NCBI RefSeq assembly: GCF_049276915.1
Contig: NZ_JBASXK010000134.1
Location: 1-64,000, forward strand
Length of the DNA stretch: 64,000 bases
Reading direction: 5' to 3'
Source of the DNA: Aestuariivita sp049276915
Lineage (GTDB): Bacteria > Pseudomonadota > Alphaproteobacteria > Rhodobacterales > Rhodobacteraceae
Made by a program: the position numbers and the translations under genes. The notes beneath the pieces are model-generated. The model had not been told where the DNA came from. It ran no database searches and saw nothing but the letters and a program-made list of their open reading frames with translations. How positions within the stretch are numbered: position 1 is the first letter of the stretch; each line of letters begins with the position of its first letter. Shown piece after piece: positions 32,507-41,404 of the stretch.

Positions 32507-34903
32507 ATGAAGTTCACGTTTTCCTGGCTGAAAGACCATCTCGATACGACCGCAAGCGTCGATGAGATTGCCGAGGCATTGACCGATCTGGGACTCGAGG
32601 TCGAAGAGATCTCGAACCCCGCCGCGCGTCTTTCAGAATTTGTCATCGGCAAGGTGCTGAGCGCCGAACCGCATCCGGATGCGGACCGTTTGCGCGTCTG
32701 CCAGGTCGCAACCGATGAAGGCACCAAGCAGATCATCTGCGGTGCGCCCAATGCGCGCGCAGGCATTACCGTGGTCGTGGCCAAGCCGGGCGTTTACGTG
32801 CCGGGCATTGATACCACCATTGGCGTGGGCAAGATCCGCGGCATCGAAAGCTTTGGCATGATGGCTTCCGAACGCGAGATGGAGCTGTCCGAGGAACATG
32901 ACGGCATCATCGAACTGCCCTCGGGCGAGGTCGGCGATCGGTTCATCGACTGGCTGGCGGAAAATGATCCGTCCAAGGTGGACCCGGTGATCGAGATTGC
33001 GATCACCCCCAACCGCCCCGATGCGCTGGCCGTGGCAGGGATCGCGCGGGATCTGGCGGCACGCGGCCTGGGCCGGCTGAAACCGGTCGAGATCACGCCG
33101 GTCCCCGGCAGCTTCGCCTGCCCGATTTCGGTGCAGATCGACGAGGATACGCTGGATGGCTGCCCCCTGTTCGCGGGCCGTGTGATCCGGGGTGTGAAGA
33201 ACGGGCATTCTCCGCAGTGGCTGCAGGATCAACTGCGCGCGATCGGGTTGCGGCCGATCTCGGCGCTGGTCGATATCACCAACTTCTTCACCTATGATCA
33301 GAACCGCCCCCTGCACGTGTTTGACGCGGACAAGGTCAAGGGCGGGCTGCGCATCCACCGCGCGTTGGGTGGGGAGACCCTTCTGGCTCTGGATGACAAG
33401 GAATACACGTTCCAGCCCGGAATGATGGTGATCTCGGATGAGAGCGGACCCGAAAGCATCGCCGGTATCATGGGGGGCGATCCCACCGGGGTCAGCGACG
33501 AGACGGTCAACGTCTTCCTCGAAAGCGCCTATTGGGATCATGTCCAGATCGCATTGGCCGGGCGCGCGCTCAGGATCAATTCCGACGCGCGCTACCGGTT
33601 CGAGCGCGGCGTGGATCCCGAGTTCACATTGCCCGGACTGGAAGCGGCAACCCAGATGATCCTTGATCTGTGCGGCGGCGAAGCATCCGAGGTCGTGATC
33701 GCCGGTGCGGTGCCCGATCACGCCCGTGCTTTCAAACTGGACCCGGCGCGGGTGCAATCCCTTGTCGGCATGGATATTCCCGAAAGCGAACAGCGCCAGA
33801 CGCTCACGGCGCTGGGCTTTCGGCTGGAAGGCTCGCTTGCCCATGTGCCAAGCTGGCGGCCGGACGTGCAGGGCGACGCGGATCTGGTCGAGGAAGTCGC
33901 GCGCATCGCATCGCTGACCAAGCTGAAAGGCCGCCCGCTGCCGCGGCTGACCGATGGCGTGCCCAAACCGGTCATGACGCCCAAACAACTGCGCGAGGCG
34001 GCAGCGCGCCGGACCTGTGCGGCGCTGGGATATAATGAATGCGTGACCTATTCCTTCATCGATCAGGCCTCGGCTGCTCTGTTTGGCGGCGGTGATGATG
34101 CGACGATGCTGGAAAACCCGATCTCGTCCGAGATGAGCCATATGCGCCCGGCTCTGTTGCCGGGTCTCTTGCAGGCGGCGGCCCGCAACCAGGCGCGGGG
34201 ATTCATGGATCTGGCCCTGTTCGAAGTCGGTCCTGCCTTCCATGGCGGCGAGCCGGGCGAACAGCATAATCTCGTGACCGGCCTGCTGGTGGGGCGCACC
34301 GCTGCCAAGGATGTGCACGGATCATCGCGCGGTGTGGATGTGTTTGACGTCAAGGCGGATGCCGAAGCGGTTCTGGCCGCCATCGGCGCACCTGCCAAGG
34401 TGCAGATCCTGCGCGACGCCGAAGCATGGTGGCACCCGGGGCGTCACGGCAAGATCTGCCTTGGCCCCAAGAAGGTGCTTGGCATTTTCGGTGAGTTGCA
34501 CCCGAAGATCCTGAGCGCGATGGACATCAAAGGGCCCGCCATGGCCTTTACCATCTGGCCAGACGAAGTGCCGATGCCGCGCAAATCCGGTGCCACGCGC
34601 CCCGCGCTCGACATCAGCGATCTGCAGGCGGTGGAACGCGACTTCGCCTTTGTGGTGGATGCCGGTGTCGAGGCGCTGACGCTGGTGAATGCCGCCGCAG
34701 GGGCCGACAAGGCGCTGATCGAGGACGTGCGCGTGTTTGACGAATTCATTGGCGGCAGTCTGGGAAAGGGCAAGAAATCCATCGCCGTGACCGTGCGTCT
34801 GCAACCCCGTGATGCCACCTTGAAAGAGGCCGATATCGAAGCTGTGAGCGCAAAGATCGTCGACAAGGTGGCCAAGGCCACGGGCGGTACGCTCAGAGGC
34901 TGA
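32507..34903 (+). CDS. pheT: Phenylalanine--tRNA ligase subunit beta
   Basis: Large subunit of PheRS, 798 residues, the normal length of the long bacterial form. It has the N-terminal tRNA-binding/EMAP-like domain (about 38-150, with GKVLSAEPHPDADRLRVC), B3/B4 editing domain, B5 domain, catalytic-like core and a C-terminal anticodon-binding FDX-ACB domain (VERDFAFVVD, GKGKKSIAVTVRLQP). Start ATG 32507 (MKFTFSWLKDHLDTTAS) fits the family; an upstream in-frame ATG would add 57 unrelated residues. Confidence 0.95.
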   Translation: MKFTFSWLKDHLDTTASVDEIAEALTDLGLEVEEISNPAARLSEFVIGKVLSAEPHPDADRLRVCQVATDEGTKQIICGAPNARAGITVVVAKPGVYVPGIDTTIGVGKIRGIESFGMMASEREMELSEEHDGIIELPSGEVGDRFIDWLAENDPSKVDPVIEIAITPNRPDALAVAGIARDLAARGLGRLKPVEITPVPGSFACPISVQIDEDTLDGCPLFAGRVIRGVKNGHSPQWLQDQLRAIGLRPISALVDITNFFTYDQNRPLHVFDADKVKGGLRIHRALGGETLLALDDKEYTFQPGMMVISDESGPESIAGIMGGDPTGVSDETVNVFLESAYWDHVQIALAGRALRINSDARYRFERGVDPEFTLPGLEAATQMILDLCGGEASEVVIAGAVPDHARAFKLDPARVQSLVGMDIPESEQRQTLTALGFRLEGSLAHVPSWRPDVQGDADLVEEVARIASLTKLKGRPLPRLTDGVPKPVMTPKQLREAAARRTCAALGYNECVTYSFIDQASAALFGGGDDATMLENPISSEMSHMRPALLPGLLQAAARNQARGFMDLALFEVGPAFHGGEPGEQHNLVTGLLVGRTAAKDVHGSSRGVDVFDVKADAEAVLAAIGAPAKVQILRDAEAWWHPGRHGKICLGPKKVLGIFGELHPKILSAMDIKGPAMAFTIWPDEVPMPRKSGATRPALDISDLQAVERDFAFVVDAGVEALTLVNAAAGADKALIEDVRVFDEFIGGSLGKGKKSIAVTVRLQPRDATLKEADIEAVSAKIVDKVAKATGGTLRG

Positions 34904-34959
34904 GCGAAGGGTTTTCCGGTCGCGCCCACCTCGGTTTGAACATGCAGGAAGGACGAAAG

Positions 34960-35409
34960 ATGACACTCAGCGTATATCTCTCAGGAGAAATTCACACGGA
35001 TTGGCGTGAGCAGATCATTGAAGGCGCCAAGGGGCTGGATGTCACCTTCAACAGCCCTGTGACGGATCACGAGGCCAGTGATGATTGCGGTGTCACCATT
35101 CTGGGGCAGGAACCCGACAAGTTCTGGCATGACCACAAGGGCGCGATGGTCAACGCGATCCGCACACGCAAGGGGCTGTCGGATGCCGATATCGTCGTGG
35201 TCCGTTTCGGCGACAAGTACAAGCAGTGGAATGCCGCATTCGACGCGGGCTATGCCGCTGCGCTTGGAAAATCGCTGATCGTGCTCAATCCGCCCGAGCA
35301 TCAGCATGCGCTCAAGGAAGTGCATGCCGCCGCATTGGCCGTGGCTCAGGAGCCGGCACAGGTGGTGCAGGTTCTGCGCTATGTCCTGACCGGGCAGCTT
35401 CCCGCCTGA
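34960..35409 (+). CDS. ytoQ: YtoQ family protein
   Basis: 149-residue cytoplasmic protein with a Rossmann-like fold related to nucleoside 2-deoxyribosyltransferases. Seen: SVYLSGEIHTDWREQI at the N-terminus, VTDHEASDDCG, and DIVVVRFGDKYKQWNAAFDAGYAAALGK. ATG 34960 has GGAAGGA upstream. The biochemical role of the family is not established. Transcribed after pheT (57-base gap). Confidence 0.82.
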   Translation: MTLSVYLSGEIHTDWREQIIEGAKGLDVTFNSPVTDHEASDDCGVTILGQEPDKFWHDHKGAMVNAIRTRKGLSDADIVVVRFGDKYKQWNAAFDAGYAAALGKSLIVLNPPEHQHALKEVHAAALAVAQEPAQVVQVLRYVLTGQLPA

Positions 35410-35489
35410 TACCATTTGTTGTCACGAAACTCTTGCCCGATCCGCCCTGCAGGCCCTAGCGTGCAGCAGGGGACAGGGGGGCTGAGGAC

Positions 35490-37112
35490 ATGGCATTCGA
35501 CTATGTGATTGTCGGCGGAGGATCGTCGGGCTGTGTGATGGCCGCGCGTCTGAGCGAGGATCCGACGGTCAGCGTCTGCCTGATCGAAGCAGGCGGCAGC
35601 GGTCGTGACCTGTTCATCCGTGCGCCGGCTCTGGTGGCGGGCATGATCTCGGGGCGACCCAAGATCAACAACTGGGCCTTTCACACCGAACCCCAACCGG
35701 GGCTGAACGGGCGGCGCGGGTTTCAGCCACGCGGCAAGGCGCTGGGCGGCTCCAGTGCGATCAACGCGATGCTCTATGTGCGCGGACATCCGTCGGATTA
35801 TGACGAATGGGCCAATCTTGGCTGCGATGGGTGGGACTGGCAGAGCGTTCTGCCCTATTTCAAAGCCTCTGAAGGCAATGTGCGGGGGGGCGATGCGCTG
35901 CATGGCGATGATGGCCCCTTGCAGGTGGCCGAACAATCCGAGCCCCGCCCGATCACCCATGCATTTGTCGAGGCCGCGACCCGGCAGCAGATCCGCCAGA
36001 CCACGGATTTCAATGGCCCCGAACAAGAGGGGGTGGGTCTTTATCAGGTGACCCAATTCCACAAGGGTGCCCGCAAAGGCGAAAGATGTTCTGCGGCCGA
36101 GGCTTATCTTTTTGGGGCAATGAAGCGCTCGAACCTGATGATCATGACCAAGACCCAGGCGCGCCGTGTGGTCATGGACGGCACACGCGCGACAGGCGTT
36201 GAAATCCAGCACAAGGGCAAGCGGATGATCGTCGAGGCCAACCGCGAGGTGATCCTGTCGGCCGGGGCTTTCGGTTCTCCGCATATGCTGCTGCTTTCGG
36301 GGATCGGTCCGCGCGAAGAACTGGCGGCTCACAAGATCAATGTGGTGCATGAATTGCCCGGCGTGGGGCAGAACCTGCAGGATCATCTGGACTATATCCT
36401 GACCTATCATTCGAAACGCGACGACGTTGTCGGGCTTGGACCAAAGGGGCTGGCAAACCTTGCGCGGGCCGGGTTGCGTTGGCGCAAGGATGGCTCGGGC
36501 CTGTTCGCCTCACCATTTGCCGAAGGGGGCGCGTTCCTGAAATCCGCACCGGAAGTGGACAAGCCAGATCTTCAGTTGCATTTCGTGGTGGGCATCGTGG
36601 ATGACCATATGCGCAAGATTCATCTCAAGTTCGGCTATTCCTGCCATGTCTGCGTCTTGCGCCCGCACAGTCGCGGCCATGTCGGGTTGCACTCGGCGCG
36701 CCCGGACAAGCCGCCGCGCATTGATCCGGGCTATCTGTCTGATCCGCGCGATCTTGACCTGCTGATGACAGGTGCGCGCAGAATGGAGACGATCCTGCAG
36801 GGCGAACCCCTGAACCCGTGGCGCGCCAAGCGGCTTTATCCGCATGACGGCAGTGACGCCGGGCTCGAGGCCGATATCCGCAATCGCGCCGACACGATCT
36901 ATCACCCGGTCGGAACCTGTGCGATGGGGCGGGATGAGATGTCCGTGACCGACCCCCGGGGGCGTGTGCACGGTGTGCAGAACCTGCGTGTTGTCGATGC
37001 CTCGCTGATGCCCCGCCTGATCGGGGGAAACACCAATGCTCCGACGATCATGATGGCCGAAAAGATCGCAGCCGGGATGCGCGGATCGACCCTTGGCCAG
37101 ACCCCGGCCTAG
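35490..37112 (+). CDS. GMC-family FAD-dependent oxidoreductase (choline/alcohol dehydrogenase-like)
   Basis: 540-residue flavoprotein with the N-terminal FAD-binding motif VIVGGGSSGCVMAARL, the ring motif GLNGRRGFQPRGKALGGSSAINAM, and the C-terminal active-site histidine in YHPVGTCAMG with a second conserved residue in GGNTNAPTIMMAEK. It resembles both BetA-type choline dehydrogenases and medium-chain or polyethylene-glycol alcohol dehydrogenases. Without betB or other pathway genes nearby the substrate is open. A second paralogue lies at 39644. Confidence 0.85.
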   Translation: MAFDYVIVGGGSSGCVMAARLSEDPTVSVCLIEAGGSGRDLFIRAPALVAGMISGRPKINNWAFHTEPQPGLNGRRGFQPRGKALGGSSAINAMLYVRGHPSDYDEWANLGCDGWDWQSVLPYFKASEGNVRGGDALHGDDGPLQVAEQSEPRPITHAFVEAATRQQIRQTTDFNGPEQEGVGLYQVTQFHKGARKGERCSAAEAYLFGAMKRSNLMIMTKTQARRVVMDGTRATGVEIQHKGKRMIVEANREVILSAGAFGSPHMLLLSGIGPREELAAHKINVVHELPGVGQNLQDHLDYILTYHSKRDDVVGLGPKGLANLARAGLRWRKDGSGLFASPFAEGGAFLKSAPEVDKPDLQLHFVVGIVDDHMRKIHLKFGYSCHVCVLRPHSRGHVGLHSARPDKPPRIDPGYLSDPRDLDLLMTGARRMETILQGEPLNPWRAKRLYPHDGSDAGLEADIRNRADTIYHPVGTCAMGRDEMSVTDPRGRVHGVQNLRVVDASLMPRLIGGNTNAPTIMMAEKIAAGMRGSTLGQTPA

Positions 37113-37312
37113 ACCTGTTCTTGCGATTGCGGGAGGCGATGGGCCTCACAGGTCTGTCCCGTCTTTGAGCGCGACAGATGCCTGTCCGCAACGCACCGCG
37201 CAGGCTCTCAAAAAAACAGTCGGCGCTGGGTTAGCTCATATGTTAACGAGTATCGGGCTGCGCATAGAACAAGAACCGCGCAGTCCGAGTAGCCAAATGT
37301 AAGGGAAATGGC

Positions 37313-37759
37313 ATGATTCAAGAGTTCAAGGATTTTATCGCCAAAGGCAATGTCATGGACATGGCCGTCGGCATCATCATCGGTGCGGCCTTCACCGCGA
37401 TCGTCACATCTCTGGTGGGTGACCTGATCAACCCGTTGATCGGACTGGTCAGCGGCGGCGTCGATTTCACCAATAACTATGCTGTTCTTGGTGGCGAAGT
37501 GCCTGCTGGAGCCAGCCTGGACGCCGCGCGCGAAGCGGGAGCGTCGATCTTTGCGTATGGGGCGTTCATCATGGCTGTGATCAACTTTCTGATCATCGCA
37601 TTCGTGGTGTTCATGCTCGTCAAGATGGTTAACCGCGTGAAAGACGCGGCCCTGGCCAAGGAAGAAGCCGCCGCCGCCCCAGAAGCACCCGCCGGCCCGA
37701 CCGAGCTGGATATCCTGATGGAAATCCGCGATGCGATGCAGCGTCAGAACGCATCCTGA
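37313..37759 (+). CDS. mscL: Large-conductance mechanosensitive channel MscL
   Basis: Homopentameric osmotic-shock release channel, 148 residues. N-terminal amphipathic helix MIQEFKDFIAKGNVMDMAVG, pore helix GIIIGAAFTAIVTSLVGDLI, a periplasmic loop slightly longer than in E. coli, the second helix YGAFIMAVINFLIIAFVVFMLV, and a C-terminal helical bundle with an alanine-rich linker. A hairpin follows the gene. Confidence 0.95.
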   Translation: MIQEFKDFIAKGNVMDMAVGIIIGAAFTAIVTSLVGDLINPLIGLVSGGVDFTNNYAVLGGEVPAGASLDAAREAGASIFAYGAFIMAVINFLIIAFVVFMLVKMVNRVKDAALAKEEAAAAPEAPAGPTELDILMEIRDAMQRQNAS

Positions 37760-37766
37760 TCGCTTG

Positions 37767-37790
37767 AAGGCCCGTGGATGCGCGGGCCTT
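37767..37790 (+). terminator. Probable terminator of mscL
   Basis: 8-bp stem AAGGCCCG (37767-37774) with CGGGCCTT (37783-37790), 8-nt loop; only a short T tail. It may serve both mscL and the convergent ald gene. Confidence 0.45.
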
Positions 37791-37862
37791 CTGTGACCTG
37801 ACCTATCCGGTCTGAGCCGCGCGCAGATGCGCCGCGCCGCGCCGGTGTGACCGTCCCTTTTG

Positions 37863-38981
37863 TCAGGCCTTCAGGGCCAGAGTGGGTGACATCACGTCAA
37901 TGCCAAGCGCCTTGCCGACCGCATAATAGGTCAGCTTTCCGGCATGTACGTTCAGACCGTTCAGAAGATGCGGATCTGCCTCGCAGGCCGCACGCCAGCC
38001 CTTGTCAGCCAGAGCCAGCATGAAGGGCATCGTCGCATTGCCCAAAGCAATGGTCGAGGTGCGCGCCACGGCCCCCGGCATGTTGGCCACGCAATAATGC
38101 ATGATCCCATCCACCTCATAGATCGGATCGGCATGGGTGGTGGCGCGCGATGTCTCAAAGCAGCCGCCCTGATCAATCGCCACATCCACAAGCGCGGCCC
38201 CGGGCTTCATGTCCGCAAACTGCGCCCGTTTCACCAGCTTTGGCGCTTCGGCACCGGGGATCAGCACGGCACCAATGACCATATCGGCACTTCCCAGATG
38301 TTCCGCCAGCAACCCGGCCGAGGAATAGCCCGTGCGGAACTGTTGTCCGAACACATCGTCAAGATAGCGCAAGCGGGGCAGGGACCGGTCTAGAACGGCT
38401 ACCTCAGCGCCCATGCCTGCCGCGATGCGCGCCGCATGGGTGCCGACCACACCGCCGCCGATCACCAGAACGCGGGCCGGGCCAACGCCGGGTACGCCGC
38501 CCATCAGAACGCCGCGCCCGCCATTGGCCTTTTGCAGCGTCCAGGCACCGACCTGCGGGGCAAGGCGGCCGGCAACCTCGGACATGGGCGCAAGAAGGGG
38601 CAGGCCGCCCTGCGCGTCGGTCACGGTTTCATAGGCAATCGCCGTGCAACCCGAGGCGATCAGGTCGCGGGTCTGCTCGGGGTCGGGGGCCAGGTGGAGA
38701 TAGGTGAACAGGACCTGCCCCTCGCGCAGCATCTTGCGTTCAACGGACTGAGGCTCTTTCACCTTCACGATCATATCCGCGCTGGCAAAGATTTCCGCAG
38801 CCGTGTCGATGATCCGGGCACCAGCCTCGACATAGGCGGCATCGTCAAAGCCCGCCCCTGCCCCGGCACCGGCCTGAACAAGAACGGTATGGCCATGTGC
38901 GGTGGCTTCGCGGGCGGCGTTGGGTGTCAGGCCGACGCGGAACTCCTGGGGTTTGATCTCTGTGGGGCAACCGATTTTCAT
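37863..38981 (-). CDS. ald: Alanine dehydrogenase
   Basis: NAD-dependent oxidative deamination of L-alanine to pyruvate and ammonium. 372 residues from ATG 38981 (MKIGCPTEIKPQEFRVGLTP), the conserved N-terminus; upstream in-frame ATGs would run into the regulator. Motifs: VKVKEPQ (substrate lysine region), TYLHLAPD and the NAD-binding VIGGGVVGTHAARIAAGMGA. Divergent from an Lrp regulator of the AldR kind, implying induction by alanine. It could recycle alanine made by Tpa during taurine use, restoring pyruvate and releasing ammonium. Confidence 0.93.
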   Translation of the reverse strand: MKIGCPTEIKPQEFRVGLTPNAAREATAHGHTVLVQAGAGAGAGFDDAAYVEAGARIIDTAAEIFASADMIVKVKEPQSVERKMLREGQVLFTYLHLAPDPEQTRDLIASGCTAIAYETVTDAQGGLPLLAPMSEVAGRLAPQVGAWTLQKANGGRGVLMGGVPGVGPARVLVIGGGVVGTHAARIAAGMGAEVAVLDRSLPRLRYLDDVFGQQFRTGYSSAGLLAEHLGSADMVIGAVLIPGAEAPKLVKRAQFADMKPGAALVDVAIDQGGCFETSRATTHADPIYEVDGIMHYCVANMPGAVARTSTIALGNATMPFMLALADKGWRAACEADPHLLNGLNVHAGKLTYYAVGKALGIDVMSPTLALKA

Positions 38982-39117
38982 GACGCATGTCCTCCTTGGG
39001 CTGGCCCCAGCATGGCGAAATGAATGTGCAATGTGCTTGATATTGTGCACTGCAGAAGGTTGACATATTGAAAGAAAATTCGAAGTTTCTGCATTTGAAC
39101 GCAAAGGATGTGCGCGT

Positions 39118-39576
39118 ATGAGCCTTGATGCCATAGATCGTCGGATTCTGGCTGCTCTGCAGAAAAGCGGGCGGATGTCCAATGCCGAGCTGTCCGATCA
39201 GGTGAACCTCTCCCCCTCGGCCTGCCATCGGCGCGTGCAGCGGCTCGAGGCGGATGGCTATATTCGCGACTATGTGGCGCTGCTGGATGCGCGCAAGATG
39301 CGGGTGCCGACAACCGTTTTCGTCGAGATCACGTTGCAGGGTCAGACCGACGAAGTTCTGGATGCCTTCGAAAAGGCAGTGGCACGGATACCGGATGTTC
39401 TGGAATGTCACCTCATGGCGGGGGCGGCGGATTACATTCTGAAGATCGTGGCCGAGAATACCGATGATTTCGCCCGCATCCATCGCCAGCACCTGTCGCG
39501 CCTGCCCGGTGTGGCCCAGATGCAGTCGTCCTTTGCCTTGCGCACGGTATTCAAGACCACGGCCCTGCCGGTCTGA
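39118..39576 (+). CDS. Lrp/AsnC-family regulator, probable AldR
   Basis: 152-residue feast/famine regulator with an N-terminal helix-turn-helix (LDAIDRRILAALQKSGRMS, NLSPSACHRRVQRLEADGYI) and a C-terminal RAM domain. It is divergent from ald with a 136-base gap that contains repeated TGTGCA half sites (39024-39052) suited to a dimeric regulator. By position it is an alanine-responsive activator of ald, as for AldR elsewhere. About 40% similar by eye to the other Lrp protein in this window at 12327. Confidence 0.88.
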   Translation: MSLDAIDRRILAALQKSGRMSNAELSDQVNLSPSACHRRVQRLEADGYIRDYVALLDARKMRVPTTVFVEITLQGQTDEVLDAFEKAVARIPDVLECHLMAGAADYILKIVAENTDDFARIHRQHLSRLPGVAQMQSSFALRTVFKTTALPV

Positions 39577-39643
39577 GCGCCGCCTGCCGCCCGGATCGCT
39601 TTACCGGCTTGCACAGTCCGGCCGCGTCAACGAATGTCCGGGC

Positions 39644-41236
39644 ATGGATTGGGATTACATCATCGTCGGTGCGGGCAGCGCGGGCTGCGTTCTGGCCAAG
39701 CGGTTGGGAGAAGCGGGGCACAAGGTGCTGCTGCTCGAATTTGGCGGCGCGGACCGGTATCATTGGGTGCATATCCCGATGGGCTATCTCTATTGCATCG
39801 GCAATCCGCGCACCGACTGGATGTTTCGCACCACGGCCCAATCGGGTCTGAACGGGCGCTCTCTGCTCTATCCGCGCGGCAAGGTTCTGGGTGGGTGCTC
39901 GTCGATCAACGGGATGCTCTATATCAGGGGGCAGGCGGCGGATTACGACGGGTGGCGGCAGATGGGTCTGACCGGCTGGGGCTGGGACGACGTGCTGCCC
40001 TATTTCATGAAGTCCGAGGATTACGTCGACGGCCCATCCGAGATGCATGGTGCCGGAGGTGAGTGGCGCGTGGACAACCAGCGCCTGCACTGGGACGTTC
40101 TGGACCATTGGGCAGATGCCGCACAGGCCTGGGGTCTGCCCGCAACCAGGGATTTCAACACCGGCGACAACGAGGGTGTCGGATATTTCCGTGTGAACCA
40201 GAAGAACGGCTGGCGGATGAACACCGCCAAGGCGTTCTTGCGCACGGCCAGGGCACCGGGTCTCAAGGTCGAAACACAGGCCCTGGCCCGTCGGGTGATC
40301 ATCGAGCAAGGCCGCGCGGTCGGGGTCGAATATGACCACGTCGGGAACAACCGCAAGACGGCGCGGGCAAGACGCGAGGTGATCCTCTGCGCCGGAGCGA
40401 TCGGCAGCCCGCAACTGCTGCAGCTCTCCGGGATCGGCGATCCAGAACATCTGCGGGATCTGGGTATCGACGTGATCCGTGACTGTCCCGCCATCGGCCA
40501 GAACCTGCAGGATCATCTGCAACTGCGCTGCGCGTGGCGCCTGACGGGGGCAAAGACGCTCAACACCCTGGCGAATTCCTTCTGGGGCAAGGCGCGCATC
40601 GGATTGGAATACGCGCTGACGCGCTCGGGGCCGATGTCGATGTCACCCTCGCAGCTGGGGGCCTTTGCGCGCTCGTCTCAGGATGTCGACACGCCGGATC
40701 TGCAATATCATGTTCAGCCGCTGTCGCTGGATGCCTTCGGCCAGCCGCTGCATGATTTTCCCGCCATCACCGCCAGTGTGTGCAACCTGCGCCCGCAAAG
40801 CCGTGGGTCAGTGCGCATCACGTCGCGCGACCCGCGCGAGGCCCCCGACATTTCTCCGAACTACCTCGAACATCCCGCCGACCGCCGTGTCGCGGTTCAG
40901 GCCATCCGTCAGGCCCGCGCGATCATGGCGCAAGGCGCGATGCAGCGCTACGCCCCGCAAGAGATCCTGCCCGGCCCGGTGGGAGACAGCGACGAGGCGC
41001 TGACGCAGGCCGCAGGAGATATCGGCACGACGATCTTCCATCCGACCTGCACAGTGCGGATGGGCATGGATGATGGCGCTCCGCTGGACGCTGCCTTGCG
41101 ACTGAAGGGGCTGGGCGGGCTGCGCGTGGTTGATGCAAGCGTGATGCCGCGCATCACCAGCGGCAACACCAACTCACCGACGATCATGATTGCCGAAAAG
41201 GCCTCGGACATGATCCTTGAGGATGCGCGCGGCTAG
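39644..41236 (+). CDS. GMC-family FAD-dependent oxidoreductase, second paralogue
   Basis: 530 residues from ATG 39644 (MDWDYIIVGAGSAGCVLAKRL). FAD motif as quoted, second motif GLNGRSLLYPRGKVLGGCSSINGM, active-site histidine in IFHPTCTVRMG and the C-terminal GNTNSPTIMIAEKASD. It begins 67 bases after the Lrp gene. Similar in layout to the GMC gene at 35490 but clearly divergent, so they probably use different alcohols. An upstream in-frame start would overlap the Lrp gene and is rejected. Confidence 0.85.
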   Translation: MDWDYIIVGAGSAGCVLAKRLGEAGHKVLLLEFGGADRYHWVHIPMGYLYCIGNPRTDWMFRTTAQSGLNGRSLLYPRGKVLGGCSSINGMLYIRGQAADYDGWRQMGLTGWGWDDVLPYFMKSEDYVDGPSEMHGAGGEWRVDNQRLHWDVLDHWADAAQAWGLPATRDFNTGDNEGVGYFRVNQKNGWRMNTAKAFLRTARAPGLKVETQALARRVIIEQGRAVGVEYDHVGNNRKTARARREVILCAGAIGSPQLLQLSGIGDPEHLRDLGIDVIRDCPAIGQNLQDHLQLRCAWRLTGAKTLNTLANSFWGKARIGLEYALTRSGPMSMSPSQLGAFARSSQDVDTPDLQYHVQPLSLDAFGQPLHDFPAITASVCNLRPQSRGSVRITSRDPREAPDISPNYLEHPADRRVAVQAIRQARAIMAQGAMQRYAPQEILPGPVGDSDEALTQAAGDIGTTIFHPTCTVRMGMDDGAPLDAALRLKGLGGLRVVDASVMPRITSGNTNSPTIMIAEKASDMILEDARG

Positions 41237-41404
41237 CATGCTTGCCACGCTCGCCGGTGCGCGCTGAACCGCGCCAGAGCGCAACCCTGCCCCTCACCGC
41301 TTGGCAATAAACCCGTGTCGCATTCGCACTTTGCGTGCCGCGCGTTGAGTGGACCGGCAATCAAAGCCGCGTAAGAGTGCCCCCGAAGTATCTGGCGACC
41401 CAAT

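Noticed and set aside
32633..34318. 561-residue minus-strand ORF opposite pheT
   Set aside because: Antisense shadow with no family resemblance.
37201..37312. A second tRNA or small RNA before mscL
   Set aside because: TTAGCTCA-like sequence is present, but no cloverleaf or T-arm can be formed.
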